A DNA stretch of 64,000 nt from Amia ocellicauda (GCF_036373705.1 NC_089856.1:763501-827500); one strand, 5' to 3'. Numbered from the stretch's first letter, positions 24,460 through 35,322 are shown. Notes: generated by a model not told the origin, from the letters alone. Made by a program: numbers and translations.

Positions 24460-25372
24460 TTTATTTACACACTAAGGCTGTAGTAAGAGTTTGCTGTTTG
24501 TAACTACAGGAGCTCACACGGCCTTCTGTAGTTGAGCTCCAGCTCAGTGCGGTTGTGCTTCAATATTGTTCTCTGCAACCGGAAAAGGCTGTTCACTGTG
24601 GCAGCATTCCTGCCATTCCAGGCGCTTGGCTGAGGTTTGCAGTGAGTCGCTGTGGTGGGGAGGGACTCGCGCTCTCGCCAGGCAGGTTCATGCAGCGGGG
24701 CAGGGAGTTACACTGTATCACTGCCTCACGAGCCACAGCAGCCCTCAGGGACCCGAGCTGTAGGACTGGGAGACACCGCACTTCACCAGCGGCTGCTTTG
24801 ACCATCTCTCCCGTTCCTGTCCTCCTTTCATCATTTACCTCCCCAGCATGAAGACACCGCACTTCACCCCATCGGTGAAGTGCGGTGTCTCCCAGTCCTA
24901 CATCGCTGCCCTGATCTCTCCAACCTCCTCTCCTCCACAGCAGACTCAATGCTCCACTCTGGACATCCCTGACCACCACTTCATCTCTCTCTCTCCCTCC
25001 ACCCCGCTCCAACTGTGACTTTCCAGCAGTCTCTCCTGCGCCCCCGCCCTGGGAGTCACACCTCACCTCTGCCTCTCTCTTTCTTGGCCGGTCCACTTTC
25101 ACCAACAATAGCCAGGAGCTCGGTCTCCAGGTCCGCCTCATTGCCACCAAGCTCCACTCCTCCATCTGGGGGAAGGTCCAAGAGCAGCCCCATCTGAGAG
25201 AGAGAGAGAGAAAACACTCATTATAGACACAGTGGCTATAGACAGACAGAGAGCAAAAGAGAGAGATGGAGAGACACAGAGGCTGGTAGAGAGCAAGAGG
25301 GTGGGTGTTCACCTGTCTGGCCGCGGCCGCTCCGGTGCCCCGGGCTCGGGGGGGCTGCCGGCTGCGGTTCAT
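17140..25372 (-). CDS. CC2D1A: CC2D1A (coiled-coil and C2 domain protein 1A; Freud-1/Lgd family), complete
   Basis: Twenty-eight coding exons, low to high coordinate: 17140-17178, 17482-17529, 17724-17800, 18010-18136, 18219-18288, 18372-18427, 18521-18658, 18757-18847, 18943-19042, 19159-19210, 19338-19393, 19526-19599, 19690-19806, 19893-19951, 20048-20170, 20391-20563, 20716-20815, 20948-21084, 21330-21402, 21506-21624, 22235-22318, 22523-22595, 22940-23049, 23177-23498, 23613-23831, 23971-24083, 25067-25193, 25313-25372. They sum to 2937 nt, or 978 aa (human 951). DM14 repeats are visible: MYQAAIINTRAAGESSKTRRYERGLK, YKLAALKAKQSGRTELAR, RVAAETAKSKGDDRKARMHQRI, LLKAALRAKQLGDMQGAALH. A C2 domain follows (MQLTIVKGINLP to TERWLVID), then a short coiled tail. 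The family binds ESCRT-III CHMP4 and represses HTR1A/DRD2 genes (family knowledge). N-terminal GLLLDLPPDG and the acidic EDEEEEEDGD stretch favour 1A, as does the neighbourhood. Confidence 0.95.
17886..17932. repeat. TG microsatellite in CC2D1A intron
   Basis: A (GT)n run of about 20 units, flanked by two copies of a GTGTACAGGTGTACAGATGT motif (about 17850 and 17958). Confidence 0.85.
20652..20698. repeat. AC microsatellite in CC2D1A intron
   Basis: A pure (AC)n run of about 23 units, next to three copies of a CTGGGCTGCACAACACAC-like unit (20567-20660). Confidence 0.85.
21730..22215. repeat. CA array interrupted by CAGTACAGTGCAGTAA units
   Basis: Nearly 500 bp of (CA)n blocks separated by a recurrent AGTACAGTGCAGTAACAC spacer. 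It lies in the CC2D1A intron 21625-22234. Confidence 0.9.
24236..24460 (+). mobile_element. tRNA-derived SINE, copy A, with (AAT)n tail
   Basis: B-box-like GGGTTCAGTCCCA at about 24288, then GCCCTTGAGCTAGGCACTTT, CCCAGCTGTATCGATGGGCC, a TCTGCATAAGAGTGTCTGC motif and an (AAT)n tail to about 24458. A reverse-strand copy lies at 14620-14800. It sits in the CC2D1A intron 24084-25066. Confidence 0.75.
24761..24900. repeat. Exact 27-bp inverted repeat with a third direct copy
   Basis: TAGGACTGGGAGACACCGCA... at 24761-24787 is exactly the reverse complement of 24874-24900. A shorter direct copy (AGACACCGCACTTCACC) sits at 24852-24868, only 5 bp from the inverted arm, and could form a tight hairpin. 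Confidence 0.85.
24900..25045 (+). mobile_element. Possible LINE ORF fragment
   Basis: The plus-strand stretch around 24935-25010 reads STLDIPDHHFISLS, resembling the 'PLDISDHFLISF' stretch in fish L2/Rex-type LINE proteins. It is short and has no clear ends. Confidence 0.25.
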
Positions 25373-25960
25373 GGTGGGAGCAGCTGGATCTGAGCTGCCG
25401 GCCTCACTGCCCTGCGCGGCTCTGAGCCACAACAATGACAACATCAATTATACACGCAAACTGTGTTCATGCCTGTGTCTGGTTACAGTCACAGATCGCT
25501 TATTGTAGCCCAAGTGCCATTCATATTTACAAATAAATATATACATATTATCATCATCATCATCATCATAATTACCAGAAGTCTATCCGAAATCGACTCG
25601 TATTCATCAGAAGGGAAGGGAACAGGAGGGCAGCACATCAACACAGCACAAGACAACAACCGCGATACACACCAACACAGCACGACAGCCGCGGCCGATG
25701 CCGGTGTCACACTGTCACACACACCGGCGGAAACCCCCGCTGGCTTGTAAACACGCAACACCGTGACCTGTGCGGAGACAAGACGGCAATCTGTTGCGCA
25801 GGACGCGGCAGCCGGTGCACCGACAGGGAGCAGGAAGTGGCGCCGCAGACGAGCTCCTCTCCGCGCCGGCGCTGCGCAGCCACAGCCGCCGGCTTTACGG
25901 CCTATGCCAACACTTCCGCCCCGCATTGCCCTCATTGTCGTAAAAACACGCGAGCTTGTG
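25373..25960 (-). promoter_or_regulatory. CC2D1A: CC2D1A upstream CpG-rich region
   Basis: CpG-dense sequence (especially 25680-25930) upstream of the CC2D1A ATG at 25372. It probably holds the promoter. A (CAT)n run lies at 25550-25568. No TATA box was recognised. Confidence 0.45.
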
Positions 25961-27644
25961 GTGCATTTCCGCGTTTCGACCGCAACACAACTTTGACCAA
26001 GAACCCCCTGTACTTGCTTCGGCAAAACGGGTGTAACCTTGTCATGCCAATAAAGCTCTTTTTGAATTTTGAACTTGTGACCATAACGCACAATATTTGA
26101 CGCTGCAAATGACGGAGGTTGAAAATAATGCAGTTACAGCAACTGTTTTATTCCCCTGACTGGTTCGGCACGACAGTGATTTTGCACATTATATGGTTTT
26201 TATTGCTGCTCTGCCCCCTTACCTCTTTACTTTAGCTCTTACCTGTGACTTCACGCATCTTGTTAGCTATTAATATTAGAACTAGAAGGTTTAACTTGTA
26301 ACTGCATTTGTGTAATTTTGAAGCTGTATTGTATTTCGCTTGATTTGTAATTGTGTCCTGTATTATTGCACTTTGTATTACTCTGCTCTCCTGTAAGTCA
26401 CCCTGAATAAGGGCATCTGTAATAACGAACCAACAGATCGGTGATGTATAAATTGTCAACTACTGTCACCCGGTCAGACATTACTTTAATCATGCAAATT
26501 ATATCTCTGTACACAGACAGACATGTTAGACTGCATTACAATGTACAATCATTTGTTTCAAGTAATTTGTATGTTACACAGGGGTGGACAGTAACGAATT
26601 ACAACTACTCTCGTTCCTGTAATTGAAACATTTTCAAATCTGGTAATTTTACTCTTTGCTCTCACCCTCCCTCCACTCGCAACTTCACTACACAACTGAG
26701 CCCCGCTCATTTCCGCACTATGGGCCGTGACGAGCAGCGGCCATGATTCCCACCCCACACCTCGACACTCGCGTCCGAGGTGCACAGCAACGAACCGGCC
26801 CACCTGGAGAGATGGGGAATCTGAGTATAAAAGGGATCGAATTGTTGTCCATTGACGTATGTGAAATTATCACACTGGGGTAAATACAAGCATACTTAAA
26901 ATGGAGCGCTGTCTTGCCATGCTTCCTCTCTGGACTGGGCGGCAGCAGCAGTGTTGCATCGAGCTGCGAGAAGGTCCTTCTATTCCTCAAACCTTTCCAT
27001 GTGTGAACAGCGTTCAGGGAAACACAGGGGCACGGACATATTTATTACTAATGAATCAGGTATTTACAACAGCAAATACTGCATTACACAAAAACATCAC
27101 TGCGGCCCGTGGTCTGCTCCTCCCCTGCATATGTGTGTGCGTGTCTGTGCATGTTGTATGTGAGTGTCCGTGTGTGAGAGAGTGTGTGTATCTGTGAGGG
27201 TGTGAGCAAGACAGAATGTGAGAGAGAGTGTGTGTGTGTGAGTGTGTTCAGTCTGTGTGTTGTGTGTTCAGTGTGTGTGTGTTCAGTCTGAGTTCAGCTG
27301 CAGGAGCCACTCGGTGTGTCTGGGGTTTCCCAGTCAGTCCGGCAGGGTTCATAACTGATCAGATCCGATGGTTCTGTAAACCTTGAGCTTGGATGAGTTC
27401 CTCACTTAGTGTTGCCTTCTGCAGGGGACTGGACTGCAGGAATGGATCGGTATCGCAGGCTCCCCCGTCTATAGATGGGTCGGTACTGCAGCGCCAGTCA
27501 CAATTATACGAGACCAGCAGCACAGAGAAGCGGCTGCCTGGCGTCACAGTACAGGAATGGCAATTCGTTTAGTTTTAAAGCTGAAGAATAAAGGACTGAA
27601 ACTGGCTTCTCTCATCCCTTGTTTTCTTCCTCTCAGCCCCTCGT
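25961..27644. other. Intergenic interval CC2D1A-FBXW9, FBXW9 3' UTR
   Basis: No gene supported. It contains a LINE-type tail (CCAATAAAGCTCTTTTTGAA, about 26044), a SINE-like motif (CTGTAAGTCACCCTGAATAA, about 26391) and GT-rich sequence at 27130-27290. A minus-strand AATAAA (27041-27046) could end FBXW9. Confidence 0.4.
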
Positions 27645-29228
27645 TCATTCCTCCATCTTCCACACCTCCACTGACATGTCCCACGAAGCAGCCGCCAGCA
27701 CCCCTCCCTCCACACTGAGCTGGAGAGAGAGAGAGAGAGGGTGGGAGGGAGAGACTGAACTGACTAAAGATGGGAATTTTTAATAATTTCCTATTCGAAT
27801 ACTCGGGGGCAATTCAATTCCGTGCATTTGATTAATCTAAGGCTACACCTTGCTCTCACTCTCACAAAAATAAAAGGCATATACACATACAGGCCTCCTA
27901 CCGATTAATTGCACGATAGTTTAACATTACTAGCCTACCAAATACATTAAGTACTGACATCAGGTTAATTTAAATCTAAAATATGTATTTATTCCACAGT
28001 ACAGATAAAGAGCCCTGTTCAGTTCTGGAACAACATCCTCTGGACAGATGAGACAAAGATCAACTTGTACCAGAATGATGGGAAGAGAAGAGTATGGAGA
28101 AGGGAAGGAACTGCTCATGATCCAAAGCAGACTAGCTCATATGTGAAGCATGTTATGGCATGGGCATGTATGGCTGCAAAGGGAACTGATTTATTGATGA
28201 CGTGACTGCTGACAAAAGCAGCAGGATGAATTCTGAAGGGTTCAGGGCTATAACTGTATATTACCAACTTTGAAGCCATCATTATTAGCCAACTGCAAGG
28301 TGTGCGCAAAACATGGATATGACTCCCAGTTAAGAAATTCAGTGTTTGCTAAAACTATGTTGGAGGCACTGTCATGAATGCAAACAAGAATGTTGTCTTC
28401 AATGTACCACTCGTCACCAGCTGCGTTCAGCGAATGTGCAAGACTGCAGTCATAGAGCGAGTTTGCAACACAGCACTGTGTAGTTTCCAGTCGGTAATGT
28501 CATGACACGTATAGTCACATACGCCTCGGTATTTAAAGCAGGCCACGCATCGGTCATAATTGCCACTCTTTCAGCAGCTTCCAATTCCTCAAGAAGAGCA
28601 GTGACGCAATCTTCTGTCATTTGTTTCCAGACTAGCAGTTAGTGTTGTACGTGTTGGCATGACATACTCTGTCTCAATACATTCCAACATCTCCCGAAAT
28701 CCCTTCCCTTCTACAAGTCTTATCGCAAGCATGTCTCTCGCTGTCATTTCTGCAATACGATCAGTCGTGTCATCCGATCGGGCACACTGGCGTCGACTGT
28801 AAGCAAGCATGTCATTGCAGTTTGCTTTGTTCCACTCTCTGCGCTCTCCTTGAAGCCAGTTGTCGGTGTTTGTATTTCAAGTGGTTAATCATGTTAGCAG
28901 CTGATTAGTGGTATGCCAGTGATGTTCTACACATACAGCACCATACTGTCTTGTCACAATGAGAGCTCTCACAGCCACCGTTAAAACATCAATCAGAAAT
29001 ATTACATTACAGATTTATAAGATGTACACGAATATGTCATTCTGTATTCGAATAGACTAACTCATCCCTAGAACTGACATCATCAGGAAGAGGGGAGACA
29101 GGAGGAGAGAGGAGGGGGCAGGAGAAGTGGAGGGGAGAGGTGAAGAGGAGGAGTTACCCCATTTATAACACTGTGGTGCTGCAGTGTGCACAGTGTCCTG
29201 GGGGGGCCACAGGGGAGGTGCACCTGCG

Positions 29229-29261
<33 letters not shown>

Positions 29262-32200
29262 TGTGTGATATACATTGGCAAGACTCATACAAGTGACACA
29301 CAGGGAGACACGCACAGGAAGAGAGGGAGAGAGAGACCAAGACAGGAAAACAGACAGAGGGAGGGAGAGACAGACAGAGACAGAGTGACAAACAGACAGA
29401 CAGACGGATGGAGAGACAGACAGAGAGATAGATGGATGGACGGGGGGACAGACAGGCCCTGCCTTGACAGTGCAGTCAGTGGAGCAGGTGTACAGAGCGC
29501 CAGGGGAGCTGTGCACGCCGGTGACGAGGGCGCGGTGCCCCACAGAGAACTGCCCCAGGGGCAGGAAGGAGCCGCAGGATGGGGAGAAAGCGTGCAGCTG
29601 ACCCTGGTTATCCCCTGCCCACAGCTCCGCCCCCTCACACCCGTAGCTCAGGCACCGCGGGAAAGAGCTCAGCTGGGGAGAGAGACAGGTGTCAGTGTGC
29701 CTCGGACATCGTGTCTCACTGTGTCAGAGGTTAGGCTAACGTTAGGTAAGTATAACCCCGGTTCCCTGAAAAAGAAAGACAGCCATTACCGAATGGGAAG
29801 AGCCAGACCTGCCAATCATGTGAAAACTTGTACCAAAGCTGGGAGGAGGTGTCCCGCCCCCATGCCTGTGAAAAGTCTCCTCCTGCCAGCTGCAACTGCC
29901 ATCTCTTCGTCAAGAAGGTCGTCTGGCCGAGACTCCCCTTAAGAGTAATGGATGTCTTTCTTTTCAGGGAACCAGGGTTATGATATTAACCTATCGTTCC
30001 CTTTCAAGTCGAAAGACAGCCATTACCATTGGGAAGACTATACCAGAGCTGTCGTGAGTCCTGACACCTGATGCAAGTCCAATCCCATCATGGCAAAGCA
30101 GCAGAGCCTCGTGGCGCTGGAGGGCGAGCCGCCTGCAGTACCCGAGTGCCCAGAGCAGAGAGCAGCTGGTCTGCAACATTCAGCTAATAGAACCTCGTGA
30201 AAGTCTGACGACCGGAGCAGGTCCCAGCGTTACACAGGTCCTCCAGTGGAGCGCCGTGGAAGACAGCCCCCAGCGTGGCCTGTCCCTTTGTGGAGTGAGC
30301 CGAGATGTGCTCTGGCACAGGACCCGTTGCATTGTCATAGCGATCACCACCCAGTGAGCCAGTCGTTGTTGTCACTGCCCGCCCTGGTGGTAGACCCATA
30401 GCAGACAAAAAGTTGTCCGGAGCACCTCTCACAGTCCTCTCCATGTAACACCTAGATGCCCAGACCGGACACACTGTGTGAAGTCTGCAGTCCTCATCCA
30501 ACACGTGTGGACGGGGGTGGAATGACTCCAGGACGATAGGCTGATTGATGTGAACCGCCGATACAACCTTGGGCAGGAAGGCAGGGTTCGTCCTCAGTGT
30601 GACCCTGTCGTTGCTTCCAAAGGAGATCAGACAGGCTTTATCCACAGACAAGGCATGAATTTCACCGATTCTCATTGCCGAAGTTATCTTTAAAAGGACG
30701 GAAACCTTAAGCGAGAGAAAGCGGAGCTCCGTTGTGGAAATGGGCTCAAAGGGCTAAGCCCCTGAAGGACCAGTTCCAAATCCCAGGCTGGAATTGTGCC
30801 GCCTCGCTCCCGTCAGGAATTGGGTCACCAGGAAGTGAGTCAATGTTATCATGGCATGCTGAGATAGCCGACAGATACACCTTCAGAGTGCACCAGTCGT
30901 GCAGCTCATTTTTTCCAAATCACTTGAGCCCTTTGTGGGCATCCGACAGCAGCGGTCAGCATTCCCGAGGGGGGGAGGGCCACAATGGAAATGGAGAGTG
31001 TATCCGTGCCGGCAGCTGCGGGGGTTTTGTGTGCCTCACCCACTGTACCCACTGTGGGTAGGGCCAGTGGGGCGACTGGGACGTCTTCTCGGCTGTGGAA
31101 GGTCGGCGTACTTCAAGGTCGTTTCCTTCGCCTTGGCTGAGTGTTCAATGCTCAGGTCGACAGTGGTCCTAGAAGTCTGACCAGGCAAAATCGGTGCGTT
31201 GAGGAGGATGGACTTTGAGTCGAGCAGCTTAGCCTGTGTCAGACATAGACGGTGTCCTTGCCTGCCTCTCTCGCACCAAGCGGTTCATGAGTTCACCATC
31301 TCCGTTGCCACGGAACCGTCTCCTCTGTGTCCCCAGCAGACGGAAGAAGCTCCGAAGTATCGGAGTGAGAGCGTCTCCTCAGTGGCAGGGGGCGTGGTGA
31401 CGGAGGGGACTCCCGTCGACCCTGTGTCAATTCTCTCTCTGCCCAGATGGTGCCGAGCGATTGGCGCTGGGTGGCCATAGCTGCTGCAATCTCTCCCATT
31501 TGACGCAGCAGTGTTTGAACTCTTCCTCCTCCTCCCCGGGGAGCGCCTGCACAGAGGGGGGGCAAAGTCGAGTGCAGTCTAGCTGGGGAGCCCCACGAGC
31601 TACATGAAGAAGATGCACCGCCTCCCAAGGTTTCAGATTGGCAGGTCAGAAGACTCCCAATCGGTAATGGTTGTCTTTCGACCTGCAGTCTCTCAGTGTG
31701 TCAGGGTCAGGGGTCACGTACCCATATCTTGTGCAGCAGTCTCTCACTGTGTCGGGGTCAGGGGTCGAGGGTCAAGGGTCAGGGGCGGGTACCTGTATCT
31801 TGTGCAGCAGTCTGCCGGCCCGGCGGTCGAACACGGCCAGGGTGCGGTCCTCACTCCCAGACAGGATGTAGTGGTCGTCTGCGGCGACGCACAGCACGGC
31901 GTTACCATGGAGACGCAGGCTCTTCACCAGCGGGTCGGATGCTATGGCAACAAGACGCACACAACACAGTCAAACACGACAAACTGCACAATAAACCACA
32001 GCACACAACACTCAGACCACAGCACTGTCCGCAGTGGCCCCTGTGAGGGAGAAACTGACCGCAGTGGCCCCTGTGAGGGACTGACCTCTGGGGTCGTAGA
32101 TGGTCACCTTCTTGTCGTAGGACCCGGCCACCAGCACGTCGGGCAGGCAGGCCAGGCAGATCACAGCGGCACGACCTCTGACCTCCCCGGCGCTGACCCC

Positions 32201-33435
32201 CCCCGCGCCCAGGTCCCAGAGCCGCACGGTGCTGTCGAAGGAGCCAGAGCAGAGCCGGCTGCCGTTCCCGGCCAGACTCCACACCCAGCCGCGGTGCGAG
32301 CCGCCCGGGTCCGAGCCCAGCGTGCGCACCAGCGCCCCTCCCACCCCCCCCGGGCCACCCAGCTGCCGCAAGTCCCACAGGTTGACGTTGCGGTCGCGCC
32401 CCCCCGAGGCACACAGAGTGCCCCCCTCCAACAGCAGCACGGCGTCCACCGAAGCGAAGTGCCCCCCCGTCAGGGAGTAGTGCTGAGGGACTGTCCCCCC
32501 CAACCCCACCATTCCCTCTGCCTCTACCTCTCTCTCCCTCTCTCCCTCTGCATCTCCTTCTCTCTCCCCCTCAGCGCCCTGTGCCCCTCTCACTGCACCT
32601 GCAGCTGCCTCCCTATCCCCCTCTCCCTCTCTCTGTACTCCTCCGTCTCCCTCTCTCTGCACTCCTCCCTCTCCCTCTCTCTGCCGAGCACCCTCAGCTC
32701 CCTCTGCTGCTCTCTCTGCCCCCATAGCTCCCTCTCCCTCCCCCTGTCCCGCCCAGTGTCCGATCAGATCCTCCATCTCCATGCATGCGGCCGGCCAGTG
32801 GAAGTCGTCCCGGGGCAGCAGGGGGAAGGGCCGGCCGTGCGTGAGCCTCTGGGCGCGGAGCCTCCATGCGGCACTGTCCTCCCCCAGGCCGGCCAGCGCC
32901 TGGCACACGTGGGGCAACACCGACACCACGCAGCGTGCCGGCAGCAGGGACGCCACCCGCGCCAGCAGCTCCCAGGGCAGCGACAGCAGCCTAGAGCCCT
33001 CGCCCAGGGAGGGGCTGGCACAGGGGGACAGGCAGGGACTGGTCTCCACGATGGGGGAGGACAAGCTGAGGGGAGGAGTGAGCGGGAGCCTGGAGAGAGA
33101 GAGAGGAAACGGAGAAGACATCAGAGAGGACAGGGACAGAGGGAGGGAGGGAGAATGGGAGAAGGCAAGACAGGGAGAGGAGAACAGAGGCTAAGAGAGA
33201 GGAGAAACAGGAGAGGGGAGGACAGAGGAGAAGAGTGAAGGGACAGGAGCGAGGGGGCAGAGGGAGCTGACCTGGTAAGGGTGGGGCTCAGGCTCTGGGA
33301 GTCAGTGTCGCTGGCGGCCTGTAGAGGGTGCTGTCCCTCATCCACCACCCCACTGCGTACGCGCTGAACATACAGCTGAGCGGCTGTTGAGCTGTCACGT
33401 TCCTCTGGCCTCGGGGGGGGCCTGCACCCTGACAT
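27645..33435 (-). CDS. FBXW9: FBXW9 (F-box and WD repeat protein 9), complete
   Basis: Six coding exons, transcript order: 33435-33272, 33089-32086, 31941-31793, 29672-29463, 29223-29158, 27719-27645. They sum to 1668 nt, or 555 aa. The protein starts [15 protein letters not shown]. An F-box lies at about residues 88-130 ([20 protein letters not shown]). A long Glu/Gly/Arg low-complexity linker follows (about 155-235). WD40 blades come after ([54 protein letters not shown]), ending in [20 protein letters not shown] proteins are SCF ubiquitin-ligase receptors: the F-box binds SKP1 and the propeller binds substrate (family knowledge). The exon at 29463 ends with a GC rather than GT donor. The 29673-31792 intron holds a DIRS-like element, and the last intron holds transposon fragments. 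Confidence 0.9.
28005..28275 (+). mobile_element. Tc1 transposase fragment
   Basis: Matches the internal part of the Tc1 copy at 43816-44850 (shared AGAGCCCTGTTCAGTTCTGG and GATGAGACAAAGATCAACTT stretches). It continues into sequence that would read [10 protein letters not shown] with small gaps. It has no termini and lies in the last FBXW9 intron. Confidence 0.75.
28290..28900 (-). mobile_element. hAT (ZBED-like) transposase fragment
   Basis: Minus-strand ORF 28810-28589 contains [20 protein letters not shown], the conserved stretch before the catalytic core of hAT/ZBED transposases ('VEGKGF'). Flanking sequence fits a decayed hAT gene. No ends are visible. Sequence from 28900 to 29157 holds nothing I recognise. 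Confidence 0.65.
29740..31690 (-). mobile_element. DIRS-like tyrosine-recombinase retroelement remnant in FBXW9 intron
   Basis: Minus-strand ORF 30675-30184 reads [15 protein letters not shown], then [42 protein letters not shown] and ends QTFTRFY. This order matches the C-terminal half of DIRS-type tyrosine recombinases ('AHSTRG...W...RFY' in relatives). Here Lys stands for the usual Arg of HxxR. Inverted termini carry GTCGAAAGACAGCCATTACC at about 30008 and its near-complement at about 31655-31683. A smaller related inverted unit lies at 29766-29968. No reverse transcriptase is visible, so it is internally deleted. Confidence 0.65.
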
Positions 33436-33911
33436 CACAACTGTGGAGCACTGTCAACACAACACAACGACAAAACCATCCCCATCATGTCACAACACAA
33501 CAACAACAAAAAGTGTAGAATTAAGAACAAGGGCAGTAATGTTCAGACTGTGCAACCACAGGGTTGGGTTTTGTTTTTACTTTCTTCCGATGTTCACGCA
33601 TTTGTTTGGTCAGGTGGGCCTGAATATGGAAACCCTGGGTCCATGTACATTCAAACAGTAGCCTATGTCATTTCAGCAGTTATGAGACTGTCAACACAAA
33701 ACACATCTGTGAATGTTAGACCAGTAGACAGCAGCCCTAGTAGTAGCTCATAAAATAATTTAATTCAGCATTGTTGTATTTCTGATGCATTGGGCTCAAG
33801 TAAGGAATCTCATCCGGAGAGAGAAACTGACTCCTTCTCAAAATATCCGCTCTCATCCCTACATAGAATACTTGCAGTTACTCTACAGTTAATTAAATAA
33901 ATCACATTTAT
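33436..33911. other. Upstream of FBXW9 ATG, no gene seen
   Basis: AT-rich, with ACAACAACAAC runs. No CpG island abuts the FBXW9 start, so its transcription start may be farther upstream. Confidence 0.3.
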
Positions 33912-35231
33912 TAGGGCTGTCTTCAAAGGTTCGTTCACTCTCCAGACCTTCGAGAGTTTTTACAAACCTTCGAAGGTTCACCACATGACAATCACATTGA
34001 CTTTTTCTCTTGTTAATAGAAACTGACAATGTTTGAATACTGTAGCGTTAAAGGGTCAATGGGGTGAAGGCGGTGCGGTGGGGAGGAGCGCAGGGAGAGG
34101 GAGTCAGTGTGAGTGTGGTCAGTCCCTGAGCACTGTGTGCGTTGCAGTCAGAATGAACACAATGAGTTGTTGCTGAAGAGATGAGTTGGGTCGACTGTTT
34201 TTTTTTTTTCGGTCTCAGAGTGGGGGGGTTGATGATGGTGTTTTTAGGGAGGCTGAGTGAAAATGCAAGGGGCGCTGATGGTGCTTTGTCTGACTATTTG
34301 ACTGTGCCGTTACTTCATATCCCTATTATTTTTAGGGGGGCTGAGAGAAAATACAGGGGGGCTAAATAGGGTCTAGCGCCACCCATGAGTGCAAAAAATG
34401 CAAACATAAAACAAAACGAATGTTTCGAAAAACATCTGCTGTTTGGATTGTTTTGCTAAATGCACAGAAGACCCCCTGGAAAGCTTAATGTAAACTGTGC
34501 AACTCAACATTGGTATCACAGAGGAACAAGCAATCTCCAGGATCATTTAACCAACACAAGTTTAAATTATTATGCATTATTTATTAGGTTTAATGGGTCA
34601 ATTGCACAGAATTGAAAGCAGCACACTGAAGATGATCTAGCTCCGTACTAACTCTGCAAGTTCTTTGCAACTGACCCATTATTATTATTATTATTATGTA
34701 CTAAAACATATATCATATTGACACAAACTCTAAAATGTATTTTTATTATAGTTACTCCAAATGTTAAGGTTTCTGTGTTCCGGTGTCTTTAGTATTTACT
34801 ACTTTCAGTATAGCTGTGTCTTTTTATTGTTACTAAACACCAGGGTATATTCATCAAGGGTTTTACACCGATTCGCTATTTCCATCACTTTTTTTCTGGA
34901 ATGAATAAAATACAAATTAAAGTTAACATGCTCACCATGCATACAATTTATTATGAGTAAAGTGATTTAACTGGAAGGTTAACATGTTTCATGCAAGTAA
35001 AATCAATACCTATACATAAACTGTGTGCTTGTAAAAATAAATAAAAACATAATTACTGGGGATGTTTTATCTTGTTTATATGGATTACCTGTAAAAATAA
35101 TGACCTGTACACTACACTATTGGCTAATGTGACGTCATCGACACATTATGCAAATTAGCAGCAACGAATCTTCGATCGGTAATGTGTTCAGAACCTTCCA
35201 AGGTAAAAATGTAGCCTTCAGGACAGCCCTG
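33912..35231. mobile_element. Possible hAT element with nested repeats
   Basis: The left end TAGGGCTGTCTTCAAAGGTT and right end (reverse complement) CAGGGCTGTCCTGAAGGCTA look like a pair of hAT termini of one family. Internal CCTTCGAAGGTT-type motifs occur near both. The flanking 8-mers do not match, so the pairing is uncertain. Another repeat copy is nested at 34844-34942 and an (ATT)n run at 34678-34696. Confidence 0.4.
34844..34942. repeat. Dispersed repeat, copy 1 (truncated)
   Basis: ATTCATCAAGGGTTTTACAC then GATTCGCTATTTC and AAATACAAATTAAAGTTAAC, closely matching the left arm of the element at 36877-37118. Confidence 0.65.
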
Positions 35232-35322
35232 CTGCAGACTTCCCCTTCCCACGACAGCGAGCGATCTTCAAAAACAGACACAATGGTGAAGTTCACATGT
35301 GTGTTTCCCTCTTACTCTAGAG

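Noticed and set aside
26718-26990. 90-codon minus-strand frame between CC2D1A and FBXW9
   Set aside because: No family resemblance, overlaps another open frame and lies in repeat-like intergenic sequence.
31604-33238. 544-codon plus-strand frame
   Set aside because: Antisense shadow of the GC-rich FBXW9 exon. The minus strand encodes recognisable F-box and WD repeats.
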